DNA of 64,000 nt from Flavobacteriales bacterium UBA4466 (lineage in GTDB: Bacteria > Bacteroidota > Bacteroidia > Flavobacteriales_D > Crocinitomicaceae): the NCBI GenBank assembly GCA_905182335.1, contig CAJJBE010000002.1, positions 597,501 through 661,500 on the forward strand. The letters run 5' to 3'. Below the pieces are notes generated by a model, which made no database searches, had not been told where the DNA came from, and saw only the letters and a list, made by a program, of their open reading frames with translations. Shown here in pieces: positions 34,972 through 43,664 of the stretch. Position 1 is the stretch's first letter. Each line of letters starts with the position of its first letter. Both the position numbers and the translations under genes were made by a program.

Positions 34972-36360
34972 ATGAAAACACTACTACTTATTTTACTATT
35001 AGTCCCAATAATGAGTTTTGGGCAAGCGCCTGAAAGTTTTAACTACCAAGCAGTAGTTAGAGATGCGGGAGGTATAATCCTAAACAACCAACCTGTTGGG
35101 ATGCGGCTAACAGTTCAGCAAGGCTCTATTGGAGGAACAGCTGTCTACACAGAGACGTTTACATCTACAACAAATGGCTATGGGCTAGTAAACCTAGAAA
35201 TAGGCACAGGGACATCAACAGATGACTTCTCAACGATTGATTGGGCAAACGGGCCATACTTTATGGAAACTGCCGTAGACTTCCTTGGGGGAGTGACTTG
35301 GGTTGTAATGGGTACATCACAACTGATGAGCGTTCCTTATGCTTTGTATGCTAAAACATCAGGTAATGGTGAAGGACCAGCAGGTGCTGATGGTATTGAT
35401 GGAGTAGACGGACAAGATGGTATAGATGGTATAGATGGTATAGATGGGGCACAAGGTCCACAAGGTTTGACAGGACCAGCAGGTGATGATGGCATTGACG
35501 GTCAAGATGGAGCTCAAGGTATTCAAGGATTAACAGGGGCTACAGGTCAACAAGGTGCTACAGGTAATAATGGAGATGTTGGTGATGCTGGTTTACAGGG
35601 ACCTATTGGTCCAGCAGGAAACGATGGACAAGGTGGAGTTACTACAGCTGGTACAAATGTGACCATTACAGGTACAGGAACTTCGGGAAATCCTTATGTA
35701 GTGAATGCGGCGGACAATGTGGATGATGCAGATAATGATTCTAGCAATGAAATACAATCATTATCAGTAAATAGTGATTCGCTTATGATTAGTGGCGGTA
35801 ATTCTGTTTCTATCAACTCAATCGTTAATAGCAATCCTTGTCCGAGCTCAATTACAGTGCCCGATGGTATCTGCCAAGCTCAAATAATTAGTAATTCTAA
35901 TGTTAACGGCTCAACTTATACTGTTCCTGCAAATAAGAATTTATATTTGAATCGCCTGTTTTACTCGAGGAAGGGTTCTAATCCTCCACGTTATGCACAA
36001 ATTTATATAAATGGCGCATTAGTTTTCAATGAAAATGACTCTGAAGTTAAATGTGGTGTTGCTCTATTAGATGATAATGTTATTTTACCTCCAGGATCTA
36101 CCGTTACCGCAACAGTCACTAGCCAAGGAGGGTGGGGATGTTATACAACTTTAGCTGAAAATAATGTAGCAGTGATTGATGGTTTTCTTGTGGATAAAAA
36201 AGTAGATGCACTTTTTTTAACTTCTAATTATACGGTTCCTGCTAGCAAATATTTCATTCAGACAAATTCTACATTATCGACTCCTGCAATGTACTCATCA
36301 GGATCCAACGTCATTGCTACTCCTACTTTGTATGTTTCTGGCTACCTTGTGGATAACTGA
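34972..36360 (+). CDS. Secreted protein with collagen-like Gly-X-Y repeats
   Basis: A signal peptide (MKTLLLILLLVPIMSFGQ) leads to an N-terminal beta domain common in Bacteroidota (ESFNYQAVVRDAGGIILNNQ, then MSVPYALYAKTSG, to about residue 128). Residues of about 130-215 are Gly-X-Y triplets of collagen type (GPAGADGIDG, GAQGPQGLTGPAGDDG, GLQGPIGPAGNDGQ). A beta-rich C-terminal part follows with two copies of a YTVPA(N/S)K motif (about residues 319 and 421). No clear T9SS sorting domain is visible, so the route of display is open. The collagen part contains a perfect nine-base tandem repeat. Confidence 0.85.
   Translation: MKTLLLILLLVPIMSFGQAPESFNYQAVVRDAGGIILNNQPVGMRLTVQQGSIGGTAVYTETFTSTTNGYGLVNLEIGTGTSTDDFSTIDWANGPYFMETAVDFLGGVTWVVMGTSQLMSVPYALYAKTSGNGEGPAGADGIDGVDGQDGIDGIDGIDGAQGPQGLTGPAGDDGIDGQDGAQGIQGLTGATGQQGATGNNGDVGDAGLQGPIGPAGNDGQGGVTTAGTNVTITGTGTSGNPYVVNAADNVDDADNDSSNEIQSLSVNSDSLMISGGNSVSINSIVNSNPCPSSITVPDGICQAQIISNSNVNGSTYTVPANKNLYLNRLFYSRKGSNPPRYAQIYINGALVFNENDSEVKCGVALLDDNVILPPGSTVTATVTSQGGWGCYTTLAENNVAVIDGFLVDKKVDALFLTSNYTVPASKYFIQTNSTLSTPAMYSSGSNVIATPTLYVSGYLVDN
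35416..35447 (+). repeat. In-frame 9-bp tandem repeat in the collagen-like gene
   Basis: GATGGTATA occurs three times plus a partial copy (GATGG), encoding Asp-Gly-Ile triplets. Slippage would change collagen length without shifting the frame. Confidence 0.85.
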
Positions 36361-36532
36361 TTTACATTTAGTAATACGAGTGGCTCCTCCAAGAAACTAA
36401 ACATTTCTTAATAAGTTTTAGGACATCATTTAAGCTTACAATTTGGCTTGACTTCAATATTGTTAATTACTGTGATGGGGGTGTTTTCTGTTTTTTAACA
36501 AGATATTAGTTGTTTTTTTTAAAAAAAATAGG

Positions 36533-36575
36533 GGGGGGTGTTAATAAAAAGTAATATTTTTTATTGATACCCCCC
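36533..36575. promoter_or_regulatory. 18-bp inverted repeat overlapping the glutamine synthetase promoter
   Basis: The left arm (36533-36550, starting GGGGGGTGTTAATAAAAA) and right arm (36558-36575, ending TATTGATACCCCCC) pair over 18 bases with two G-U wobbles and a seven-base loop. The right arm contains the TTG (36564-36566) that serves as -33 element. It is preceded by T8A8 (36513-36528), another self-complementary run. Confidence 0.6.
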
Positions 36576-36595
36576 ATAATTTTAGATTAAATTTG
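36564..36595 (+). promoter_or_regulatory. Predicted glnN promoter
   Basis: TTG at 36564-36566 and TAAATTTG at 36588-36595 (exact TAnnTTTG) are separated by 21 bases. The ATG follows 14 bases after the -7 box. Confidence 0.6.
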
Positions 36596-36609
36596 TTAAA
36601 AAATATAAA

Positions 36610-38796
36610 ATGGCAAATCAAAGAATGCAAGCGTATTATGATGTTCTTCATAGAACACCAAAACCAATATCATATGATGGTAAGGTTTCAGAAATTTTCG
36701 GTGAAAACGTATTTAATGCTGATGTCATGAGAGAATACCTTCCAAGTGAAGCGTATAAGTCAATGATGGCTTCCATTAATAAAGGGACCCAATTAGATCG
36801 GAAAATGGCTGATCAAGTCGCTTCTGCTATGAAAGATTGGTCATTAACGAAAGGGGCAACACATTATACGCACTGGTTTCAGCCATTAACTGGGTCAACA
36901 GCAGAAAAGCATGATGCATTTTTCAAACCAGTAGGACCAGGTAGAGCAATTGAGCGTTTTGATGGTGAGTTACTTGTTCAACAAGAACCTGATGCATCTT
37001 CCTTTCCAAATGGTGGTATTAGAAATACATTCGAGGCAAGAGGATATACGGCTTGGGATCCATCTTCTCCTGCGTTTGTGATAGATAAAACACTTTGTAT
37101 TCCTACAATTTTCATCGCTTATACAGGCGAAGCTTTAGATTATAAGATGCCATTATTGAAAGCTCTACATGCTGTAAATGAAGCTGCTGTTGATGTTTGC
37201 CAATACTTTGATAAAAACGTAACTAAAACAATTGCTACTTTAGGTTGGGAGCAAGAGTACTTCTTAGTAGATAAAGCATTGTTTAATGCTCGCCCAGACT
37301 TAATGATGACAGGGAGGGCTGTGTTTGGTCATGCTTCTGCTAAGGGACAACAATTGGATGACCATTATTTCGGCTCTATTACAGCTCGTGTTACGGCATT
37401 CATGCGTGATTTTGAAACTGAATCAATTCGTTTAGGTATTCCAGTTACTACACGTCACAATGAGGTTGCGCCAAACCAATTTGAATGCGCGCCTATTTTT
37501 GAAGAATGTAACCTTGCCAATGATCATAACTTGTTGCTGATGGATATAATGGAAAAAGTTGCTCGAAAGCATGATTTCCGTATTCTTTTTCATGAGAAGC
37601 CATTTGCTGGGGTTAATGGATCAGGAAAACATAATAATTGGTCATTAAGTACAAATACAGGGGTGAACTTATTGGCTCCAGGTAAAAATCCAAAAAGCAA
37701 CCTTCAGTTCTTAACGTTTTTCGTAAATACGATTAAAGCGATTCACGATAACGCAGATTTGTTAAGAGCTGCAATTGCTGGTGCTGGAAATGATCATCGC
37801 CTTGGTGCAAACGAAGCACCTCCTGCTATTATTTCTGCCTTTATTGGTTCTCAGTTAACGGAGTTACTAGATAAGATTGAAAAGAATGTGAAGGCGGGTA
37901 AAATGACTCCTGAAGAAAAAACAGAGTTAAAGTTGAATATCGGTAAAATCCCTCAAATTTTATTAGATAATACAGACCGTAATAGAACATCACCTTTTGC
38001 CTTTACAGGAAATAAATTTGAGTTCAGAGCGGTAGGTTCCTCTGCAAACTGTTCTTCTGCAATGATTGTTTTAAATACAATTATGGCAAGACAGTTAAAA
38101 GACTTTAAGGTAAGTGTTGATTCTCGAATAGGAAGTGGTGACAGTAAAGACGAGGCAATTTTAAAAGAACTTCAGAAATTAATCAAAGAGTCTAAGAAAA
38201 TTCGTTTTGAAGGAAATGGATACGGTGAGGAATGGGTTAAAGAGGCTAAGGGAAGAGGTCTTTCTAACTTAAAAGATACACCACGTGCTCTTCAAGTCTG
38301 GGCAAACAAAGATGTTCAAGATTTATTCGAAGAAATGAATGTTCTTACTCCAAGAGAGTTAATGGCACGTCAAGATATCGAATTTGAAAACTATGTACAT
38401 AAGATTCAAATTGAAGCACGTGTGATTGGTGATATGATTCAAAACTTCATAATTCCTGCTGCTGTTCAGTATCAAAATAAATTGATTAAAAATATTACAG
38501 GTTTAACAGATGTTCTTGGAAATAAAGCCGGTAAAGAAGCTTCGAAGTCTCAAGTTGAAATAGTTTCAGGTATTTCTAAGCATATGAATAAGATGAAGGA
38601 GTTGAGTGATGATATGTTGATTTCTCGTAAGAAGGCTAATAAAATTCAAGGAAATGAAGCTAAAGCTATTGCATATTGTGATACAGTAAAAATTTACTTC
38701 GATGAAATTCGTTATCACGTTGACAAGCTAGAGTTGCTTATTGATGATGAGGAATGGCGGCTTCCTAAATTTAGAGAGATGTTATTTACTAGGTAG
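36610..38796 (+). CDS. glnN: Glutamine synthetase type III
   Basis: This large GS form (728 residues, the usual size for type III) makes glutamine from glutamate, ammonia and ATP. Family landmarks are ATHYTHWFQPLTG near residue 83, EKHDAFF, RNTFEARGYTAWDPSSPAF, GWEQEYFLVD (metal-binding Glu residues), VTTRHNEVAPNQFE, NGSGKHNNWS, and NRTSPFAFTGNKFEFRAVGSS. Type III GS is typical of Bacteroidota. It is a single gene with a strong hairpin terminator behind it, and a long inverted repeat overlaps its promoter, suggesting transcriptional control, possibly by nitrogen status. Confidence 0.97.
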   Translation: MANQRMQAYYDVLHRTPKPISYDGKVSEIFGENVFNADVMREYLPSEAYKSMMASINKGTQLDRKMADQVASAMKDWSLTKGATHYTHWFQPLTGSTAEKHDAFFKPVGPGRAIERFDGELLVQQEPDASSFPNGGIRNTFEARGYTAWDPSSPAFVIDKTLCIPTIFIAYTGEALDYKMPLLKALHAVNEAAVDVCQYFDKNVTKTIATLGWEQEYFLVDKALFNARPDLMMTGRAVFGHASAKGQQLDDHYFGSITARVTAFMRDFETESIRLGIPVTTRHNEVAPNQFECAPIFEECNLANDHNLLLMDIMEKVARKHDFRILFHEKPFAGVNGSGKHNNWSLSTNTGVNLLAPGKNPKSNLQFLTFFVNTIKAIHDNADLLRAAIAGAGNDHRLGANEAPPAIISAFIGSQLTELLDKIEKNVKAGKMTPEEKTELKLNIGKIPQILLDNTDRNRTSPFAFTGNKFEFRAVGSSANCSSAMIVLNTIMARQLKDFKVSVDSRIGSGDSKDEAILKELQKLIKESKKIRFEGNGYGEEWVKEAKGRGLSNLKDTPRALQVWANKDVQDLFEEMNVLTPRELMARQDIEFENYVHKIQIEARVIGDMIQNFIIPAAVQYQNKLIKNITGLTDVLGNKAGKEASKSQVEIVSGISKHMNKMKELSDDMLISRKKANKIQGNEAKAIAYCDTVKIYFDEIRYHVDKLELLIDDEEWRLPKFREMLFTR

Positions 38797-38810
38797 TAAA
38801 ATATAATTAA

Positions 38811-38840
38811 AAAAAGAGGAGCTATTTAGCTCCTCTTTTT
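38811..38840. terminator. Bidirectional terminator between glnN and the lipoprotein gene
   Basis: AAAAAGAGGAGCTA and TAGCTCCTCTTTTT form a perfect 14-bp stem between the two convergent genes. Confidence 0.92.
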
Positions 38841-38844
38841 TAAA

Positions 38845-40281
38845 TTAATACTCGTAAGCGCCAATCTCTGGCAAACCAGAGTTGGATATTCCATTTAAGT
38901 CAATTCCTCCAGTTCTAGGGTATAAAATGTTACCTCGATCTATCAATGCTGATGTTGACCAAAAGGTATAGTCATAACCAATGATATCTTTAAAAACGGG
39001 AGATTCGTTCCAATAATTATCTCCAACAAATATTGAAGGATCAATTAAGATATCGTCACTTTTAATAAGGTTGTTTTCCATTTTGAAGTCAAGGGTTAGT
39101 GCGGCATTACCAATTGTGTCTAATGCGAACTCATAATCTTGATTTCCATACAAAACGCTATTGGTTATAACCCCTTCGTTAATACTTCTTAATACTCCAG
39201 TACCATTATAATAATTACTTACACCAACAGCTGATGCTACAGCGTCTCCTTGACCATATCCAAGAAGATCACAATGATTAATATTATAATCTCCACCACC
39301 TAAAACTATTAATGCATGAACTCCACTTTTTGCAATAACACAGTTTTCAGCTTTCAATTTTCCTGCCTCTGGAAAATCAGCATCTCCATTATAAAGAAAC
39401 ATTCCATAAGAGGCACTGTTATAGATTTGTGTATTTGTGACAGTCGTTGTGTATGTGTTAGAAGGATTTATAGGGTCTGACCCGTTAATGTGAATACCTG
39501 TAGTTGCATTTTTTATAATGGCGTAATTAATGGTGCAAGGTTTTGCTTCTACAATATAAATCCCATAATATTGTCCTGCTACATCATCATAAAAAGATTC
39601 TAATCGATCTCCTTGTATGGTGACTTCATTACCAAGTGATCCTGTAATGTTTAGCGTGCCTTTATAAACATATAGCAGTGCGTTTTTGTGCATATAGATG
39701 TCTGTTCCTCCGGGTATTTCAAGTGTTTTCCCTTCGTCAATTATAGCCGCCCCATAAATCACATGTGGCTTATCATTAAGCCAAATACCTTCATTAAGAT
39801 CAAAAATACCTTCTGAAATATAGGAGTAGTGGAAGTAGGCATCTTGTCCCCAAGCGACTAATTCTACAAATTGATTTGTTCCATTTGTTGAAAATTGTAC
39901 GCGATCCTCTACAACCATAGGACTTAATCCACCGTTTGGATCGATTGTTACTTCTACAAAAATAAATAAACTGTCTTTTGATGCGAGTTCTAGGTCGGAA
40001 AAGTGTGTTCCTGAAACGCCGTCAACGTTTATCCGAAAGTTAGAATTTGACCCTCCTAATAGTGTTATTTGATCAATTTTTATGGTCTTAGAGTCGTTAT
40101 TGTAAATTTTAAATCTCTTAGTAACAGAGCCAATGGTTGCGAATACGGTATCGAAAATTATAGTGTCTTGGCTGAAAGATAAATTAGACTTAGAAAAGCT
40201 TAGAGGTTTCTTGCAACTTGAGATAGTCAAGGTAAAACCTATGATTATCAAGTAGAAATAGAGTAGGAAGGACTTTTTCAT
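38845..40281 (-). CDS. Lipoprotein with Ig-like and right-handed beta-helix domains
   Basis: A lipoprotein signal (hydrophobic run then TISSCKK) places it in the envelope. Residues of about 35-150 form an Ig-like/ASH-type domain (IIFDTVFATIGSVTKRFKIYN), and residues of about 165-440 a right-handed parallel beta-helix with short repeats (LLYVYKGTLNITGSLGN, INYAIIKNATTGIHING, GMFLYNG). It ends LDRG-like as ALIDRGNILYPRTGGIDLNG and LPEIGAYEY, a common ending of pectate-lyase-like Bacteroidota proteins. No lyase residues were identified. The ATG at 40281 starts the signal directly; an ATG at 40293 lies six bases from a -7 box and would be near-leaderless, so either start is possible. Confidence 0.85.
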   Translation of the reverse strand: MKKSFLLYFYLIIIGFTLTISSCKKPLSFSKSNLSFSQDTIIFDTVFATIGSVTKRFKIYNNDSKTIKIDQITLLGGSNSNFRINVDGVSGTHFSDLELASKDSLFIFVEVTIDPNGGLSPMVVEDRVQFSTNGTNQFVELVAWGQDAYFHYSYISEGIFDLNEGIWLNDKPHVIYGAAIIDEGKTLEIPGGTDIYMHKNALLYVYKGTLNITGSLGNEVTIQGDRLESFYDDVAGQYYGIYIVEAKPCTINYAIIKNATTGIHINGSDPINPSNTYTTTVTNTQIYNSASYGMFLYNGDADFPEAGKLKAENCVIAKSGVHALIVLGGGDYNINHCDLLGYGQGDAVASAVGVSNYYNGTGVLRSINEGVITNSVLYGNQDYEFALDTIGNAALTLDFKMENNLIKSDDILIDPSIFVGDNYWNESPVFKDIIGYDYTFWSTSALIDRGNILYPRTGGIDLNGISNSGLPEIGAYEY

Positions 40282-40298
40282 TTTTACAGTCATAGTAT

Positions 40299-40306
40299 CA
40301 AAAGTA
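40299..40306 (-). promoter_or_regulatory. Predicted -7 box of the lipoprotein gene
   Basis: The minus strand reads TACTTTTG, an exact TAnnTTTG match, ending five bases before the ATG at 40293. Confidence 0.5.
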
Positions 40307-40343
40307 ACGTAAAAGAGTTAAGATTTATTTTATCTATCGGAAA

Positions 40344-40376
40344 TTTGACAAATAATAAAAAGTTTATATATCTTTG
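40344..40376 (+). promoter_or_regulatory. Predicted promoter of the L31 gene
   Basis: TTTG at 40344-40347 and TATCTTTG at 40369-40376 with 21 bases between them match the Bacteroidota promoter form closely. The leader is about 40 bases. Confidence 0.7.
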
Positions 40377-40417
40377 CACACCTATTAGAGGTGAATTAGA
40401 ACATATTATATATAGTA

Positions 40418-40672
40418 ATGAGAAAAGACATACACCCAGACAATTATAGATTAGTTGTATTTAAAGACATGACTAACGATTATTCATTCGTCTGCCCATC
40501 ATGTGCAGAGTCAAGTGAAACGGTACAATGGGAAGATGGAAATGAATATCCATTAATTAAATTAGACATCTCTCACAAATCGCATCCATTCTTTACTGGA
40601 ATTGTTCAGTTCGTAGATACTGCGGGTCGTATTGATAAATTTAACACGCGTTACGGTAAACGTAATAAATAA
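40418..40672 (+). CDS. rpmE2: Ribosomal protein L31 (type B-like)
   Basis: The 84-residue protein matches L31 of the longer type B (DIHPDNYRLVVFKDM, SHPFFTGIVQFVDTAGRIDKF). Type B lacks the zinc cysteines of type A. Here a CPSC pair (residues 26 and 29) is present in the first half, while the second pair is absent (ISHKSHPFF). This is a half-site only, so zinc binding is uncertain. It is transcribed alone and ends at a hairpin terminator. Confidence 0.95.
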   Translation: MRKDIHPDNYRLVVFKDMTNDYSFVCPSCAESSETVQWEDGNEYPLIKLDISHKSHPFFTGIVQFVDTAGRIDKFNTRYGKRNK

Positions 40673-40677
40673 GATAT

Positions 40678-40708
40678 ATATTGATTACAATATTGATTAC
40701 AATATTGA
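40678..40708 (+). repeat. 12-bp tandem repeat between L31 and its terminator
   Basis: ATATTGATTACA occurs twice followed by a third partial copy (ATATTGA). It is non-coding. Confidence 0.75.
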
Positions 40709-40738
40709 ACCTCTCGTTAGCTCGGGAGGTTTTTTTTA
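40708..40738 (+). terminator. Hairpin terminator after the L31 gene
   Basis: AACCTCTCG pairs with CGGGAGGTT (one wobble) around a TTAGCT loop, followed by a run of T. Confidence 0.88.
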
Positions 40739-40748
40739 TGGCTCAATC

Positions 40749-40779
40749 TTTGCCATAGTGGAGTCAAGAATTATCTTTA
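40749..40779 (+). promoter_or_regulatory. Predicted promoter of the WG-repeat operon, close to the start codon
   Basis: TTTG at 40749-40752 and TATCTTTA at 40772-40779 (seven of eight matches) are 19 bases apart; the GTG start follows four bases after the -7 box. Confidence 0.5.
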
Positions 40780-40783
40780 TATC

Positions 40784-42901
40784 GTGAAATTTATTTTTAA
40801 ATATTTTGTGCTCCTTGTATTCTTGTTCTTCACGAGTGAATATGTTTCTGCAACAAGAATTAAATCAGGATACGAAGCTTTATTAGTTAAAGATTATTTC
40901 AAGGGGCAAGAGAAGTTTAAAAAAACATTTAAATGCAACCCATCTTCAGCAGCGTTTGGATTAGCGACAATCTATGCTAGAAACGACAATCCTTTTTACA
41001 ACATTGACTCAGCATATCGTTATATTTTGATTTCCGAGTCGTCTTATTCAATTACTCCAGATAAGAAGAAATTAAAGTGGGCTATATACGGGTGGACAAA
41101 AAGTGGCATTGATTCATTAAAAGTAATTGTCAGCTCTCAGTTTTACTCAATTGCGAAGAAAGATCATTCTATTTCGGGATACACCAAATTTATTAGTCGT
41201 CACCCTTGGTCAATTGAGCTTGTTCAGGCAATAGACACAAGAGATTCTTTAGCATTCTTTGAGACTGTAAATGTTAATAGTTCCAAATCTTATCATTCGT
41301 TCATGCGCGCTTATCCTACAAGTAAGTATGTAGGCTTAGCTGAGGATAGTTTTTACAATTCACAATATGATGAACATACTAAAGTAGATTCGCTTGAGGT
41401 TTATTTAAGCTTTATCGATTTATACCCAAGAAGTCCAAGACGAATAGATGCTGAAAAACGCATTTTTGAACTAGTGATTCAACCGAATAAAGCTGAGTCT
41501 TATCAATCTTTTGTACGAAATCATCCAGACTATAATTTCAATAAAATTGCATGGGACCAGTTTTATCAGGTTTATTTATTTGATTATTCTAAAGAACGTA
41601 AAATCGAATTCTTGAATAAGTTCCCTGATGCAAAAAACCGAAAGTATATTCAAGAAGATATTGAGATGACAGATTCATTGTTCTTGCCATACTTCAATGA
41701 TGGTAAGTATGGTTTTTCAAATAACAAGGGAACCATAATGATTAGTGCAATATATGATTTCGTGGGACCATTTAATGAAGGGCTTGCAACGGTCGTTAAA
41801 GGTCAGTTACAGGGTGCGATTAATAAAAGTGGTGCGCTTCAAATTCCAATTGAATATGAATCTGTTGGTGCTTTTAATCAGGGGAGAGCTTTCATTGAAT
41901 CAGAGGGGAAATTAGGACTAATTGATCGAAATAATAAATTAATTTTAGCTCCTCAATATGAGGATATAGGAGATGCTTCAGAAGGGTTGGTATATATTAA
42001 GAAGGAAGAAAAGTATGGCTATGTTGATTTAAACGGAAATTTAGTTGTTGAAGAGGTTTTCGATGAAGCTTTCGAGTTTAAATGTGGTCGTGCAATTGTT
42101 GAGTTTGAAGATAAAGTAGGAATTATTAATATAAAAGGTGATTTTATAATCAATGCCAAATATGATAATATTATAGAAATAAGTGACACATTTTATATTT
42201 TTTCAAAGGATGGGAAGAAAGGCATTTTGAATACTCAAGGTGATTTTGTTATTGCTCCTATTTATGACCAGATTGGTGCTTTATCTAATGGGGTAGCGCT
42301 AGCAACAAAATCAGACACTTTGATTTATATTAATTCTAAGGGGAAAGTTATTTTAGATAAAGGGTATAAATTATTTCCTAATTATTTATTTAGGGGTAGA
42401 TTTAATCATGGTGTGGCAATCGTTTATAAAAACGGTAAATACGGACGTGTTAACCTTAATGGAGATTTGATAACAGATATTGTCTATGAAAACTTAGGGC
42501 TTGGACGGAAGTTTATTCCATTTCAGAAGGAAGGAGGATGGGGGGTGTTGGGTATGTCAAACAAGGTATTTGTTTCCCCTAATTACCAATCTATAGATGT
42601 ATACGATGACAAATTTGTGATAGCAAGCTTTGATGATTCTGTCGGAATGTTGAGTGTATCGGATAATGTTATTATTCCTTTTTCGTTTAAATCTATTGAA
42701 TGGTTGATCGGCGATTACATGAAGGTCCAAAAAGGAAATGCATATGCTTTATTTAAAGGTGGTGAACAACTAACGGGGTTTGATTTTAATCATATTGACT
42801 TATTTAATGATGATTTCGTATCTTTATTAGGAGACAATCAACTAAACTATATCATTGTTGCCACGGGCGAATTGGTAAATAAGAAGAAAATAGATGAGTA
42901 A
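40784..42901 (+). CDS. Secreted WG-repeat protein
   Basis: A GTG start gives a signal peptide (KFIFKYFVLLVFLFFTSEYVSA); no closer ATG fits. Residues of about 30-300 are helical with irregular repeats (YQSFVRNHPDYNFNKIAW, FLNKFPDAKNRKYIQEDI). Residues of about 305-690 are at least seven WG repeats (KYGFSNNKG, KLGLIDRNNKLILAPQYE, KYGYVDLNGNLV, KKGILNTQGDFVIAPIYD, KYGRVNLNGDLI, GWGVLG). WG proteins usually act in protein binding at the envelope; no enzyme motif is present. The stop overlaps the start of the TonB-like gene by eight bases, so the two are translationally coupled. Confidence 0.88.
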   Translation: MKFIFKYFVLLVFLFFTSEYVSATRIKSGYEALLVKDYFKGQEKFKKTFKCNPSSAAFGLATIYARNDNPFYNIDSAYRYILISESSYSITPDKKKLKWAIYGWTKSGIDSLKVIVSSQFYSIAKKDHSISGYTKFISRHPWSIELVQAIDTRDSLAFFETVNVNSSKSYHSFMRAYPTSKYVGLAEDSFYNSQYDEHTKVDSLEVYLSFIDLYPRSPRRIDAEKRIFELVIQPNKAESYQSFVRNHPDYNFNKIAWDQFYQVYLFDYSKERKIEFLNKFPDAKNRKYIQEDIEMTDSLFLPYFNDGKYGFSNNKGTIMISAIYDFVGPFNEGLATVVKGQLQGAINKSGALQIPIEYESVGAFNQGRAFIESEGKLGLIDRNNKLILAPQYEDIGDASEGLVYIKKEEKYGYVDLNGNLVVEEVFDEAFEFKCGRAIVEFEDKVGIINIKGDFIINAKYDNIIEISDTFYIFSKDGKKGILNTQGDFVIAPIYDQIGALSNGVALATKSDTLIYINSKGKVILDKGYKLFPNYLFRGRFNHGVAIVYKNGKYGRVNLNGDLITDIVYENLGLGRKFIPFQKEGGWGVLGMSNKVFVSPNYQSIDVYDDKFVIASFDDSVGMLSVSDNVIIPFSFKSIEWLIGDYMKVQKGNAYALFKGGEQLTGFDFNHIDLFNDDFVSLLGDNQLNYIIVATGELVNKKKIDE

Positions 42902-43664
42902 TTTTTTAGCGTTAATAGACAAATACAAGTTCGGGTTAATTGCTACTCTTTCTGTCTATATGGCTATTTTTATTTATCTCCAAATGGATTCTTATAAACA
43001 GTATTTTCAAATAGAGCCATTTCATGAGGGTTCATATGTTGAGATTCCAGAAAACGATATTAAGCTCAAACCAGAGAATATAATGATTCCTTCAGGTTAT
43101 AATACTGATGTTAAGAACATGTCACGTGATGTGAATGATCATCGTGAACGCGCTGCAGAGAATTACAGTAAAAATATTACTGCTGCTGATATTGAAGCTC
43201 AGTACAAAGAATTAGAGGAGCAAATGTATCGTGATGCAGGTGGCGATAAAACCCGTGATCAAATCCGTAAAGAGATGGATGACAGAAAAGCGGAAGTAAC
43301 AACTACAGTAGCAAATAGTAATCCTAAACCAGCTAAAGTTGGTGGAGATGTTGTGTATTCTGGAAATGTAATGGTTGATTGGAGTTTAGCAAAACGCTCT
43401 CCGCACCAAAATAATAATTGGTATGTTCGGAATCCGGGATATACATGCGGTTATGCTTCGTCAGGAACGATAACTGTGATTATCAAGGTAAATAAAAATG
43501 GTGATGTGACTTTGGCGGAATACGATGCTTCTCAATCAAATGGCGGAAACGTATGTATGATTGAACAAGCAATTAAATACGCTAAGAAATCTCGTTTCAG
43601 TTATTCGGCTTCCGCGAATAAAATGCAAACAGGTCGAATCTCTTATACTTTTATATCTCAATAA
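42894..43664 (+). CDS. TonB-like protein with single N-terminal anchor
   Basis: The 256-residue protein has one N-terminal membrane helix (KFGLIATLSVYMAIFIYLQ), a charged linker with a predicted coiled coil (IEAQYKELEEQMYRDAGG, DQIRKEMDDRKAE), and a C-terminal domain of about 75 residues (SGTITVIIKVNKNGDVTLA, MIEQAIKYAKKSRF) that fits the TonB/energy-transducer fold. It is encoded without ExbB/ExbD neighbours, so it may link to an unrelated energy complex or act only in anchoring. It overlaps the WG-repeat gene by eight bases and the AAC(3)-like gene by one. Confidence 0.8.
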   Translation: MSNFLALIDKYKFGLIATLSVYMAIFIYLQMDSYKQYFQIEPFHEGSYVEIPENDIKLKPENIMIPSGYNTDVKNMSRDVNDHRERAAENYSKNITAADIEAQYKELEEQMYRDAGGDKTRDQIRKEMDDRKAEVTTTVANSNPKPAKVGGDVVYSGNVMVDWSLAKRSPHQNNNWYVRNPGYTCGYASSGTITVIIKVNKNGDVTLAEYDASQSNGGNVCMIEQAIKYAKKSRFSYSASANKMQTGRISYTFISQ

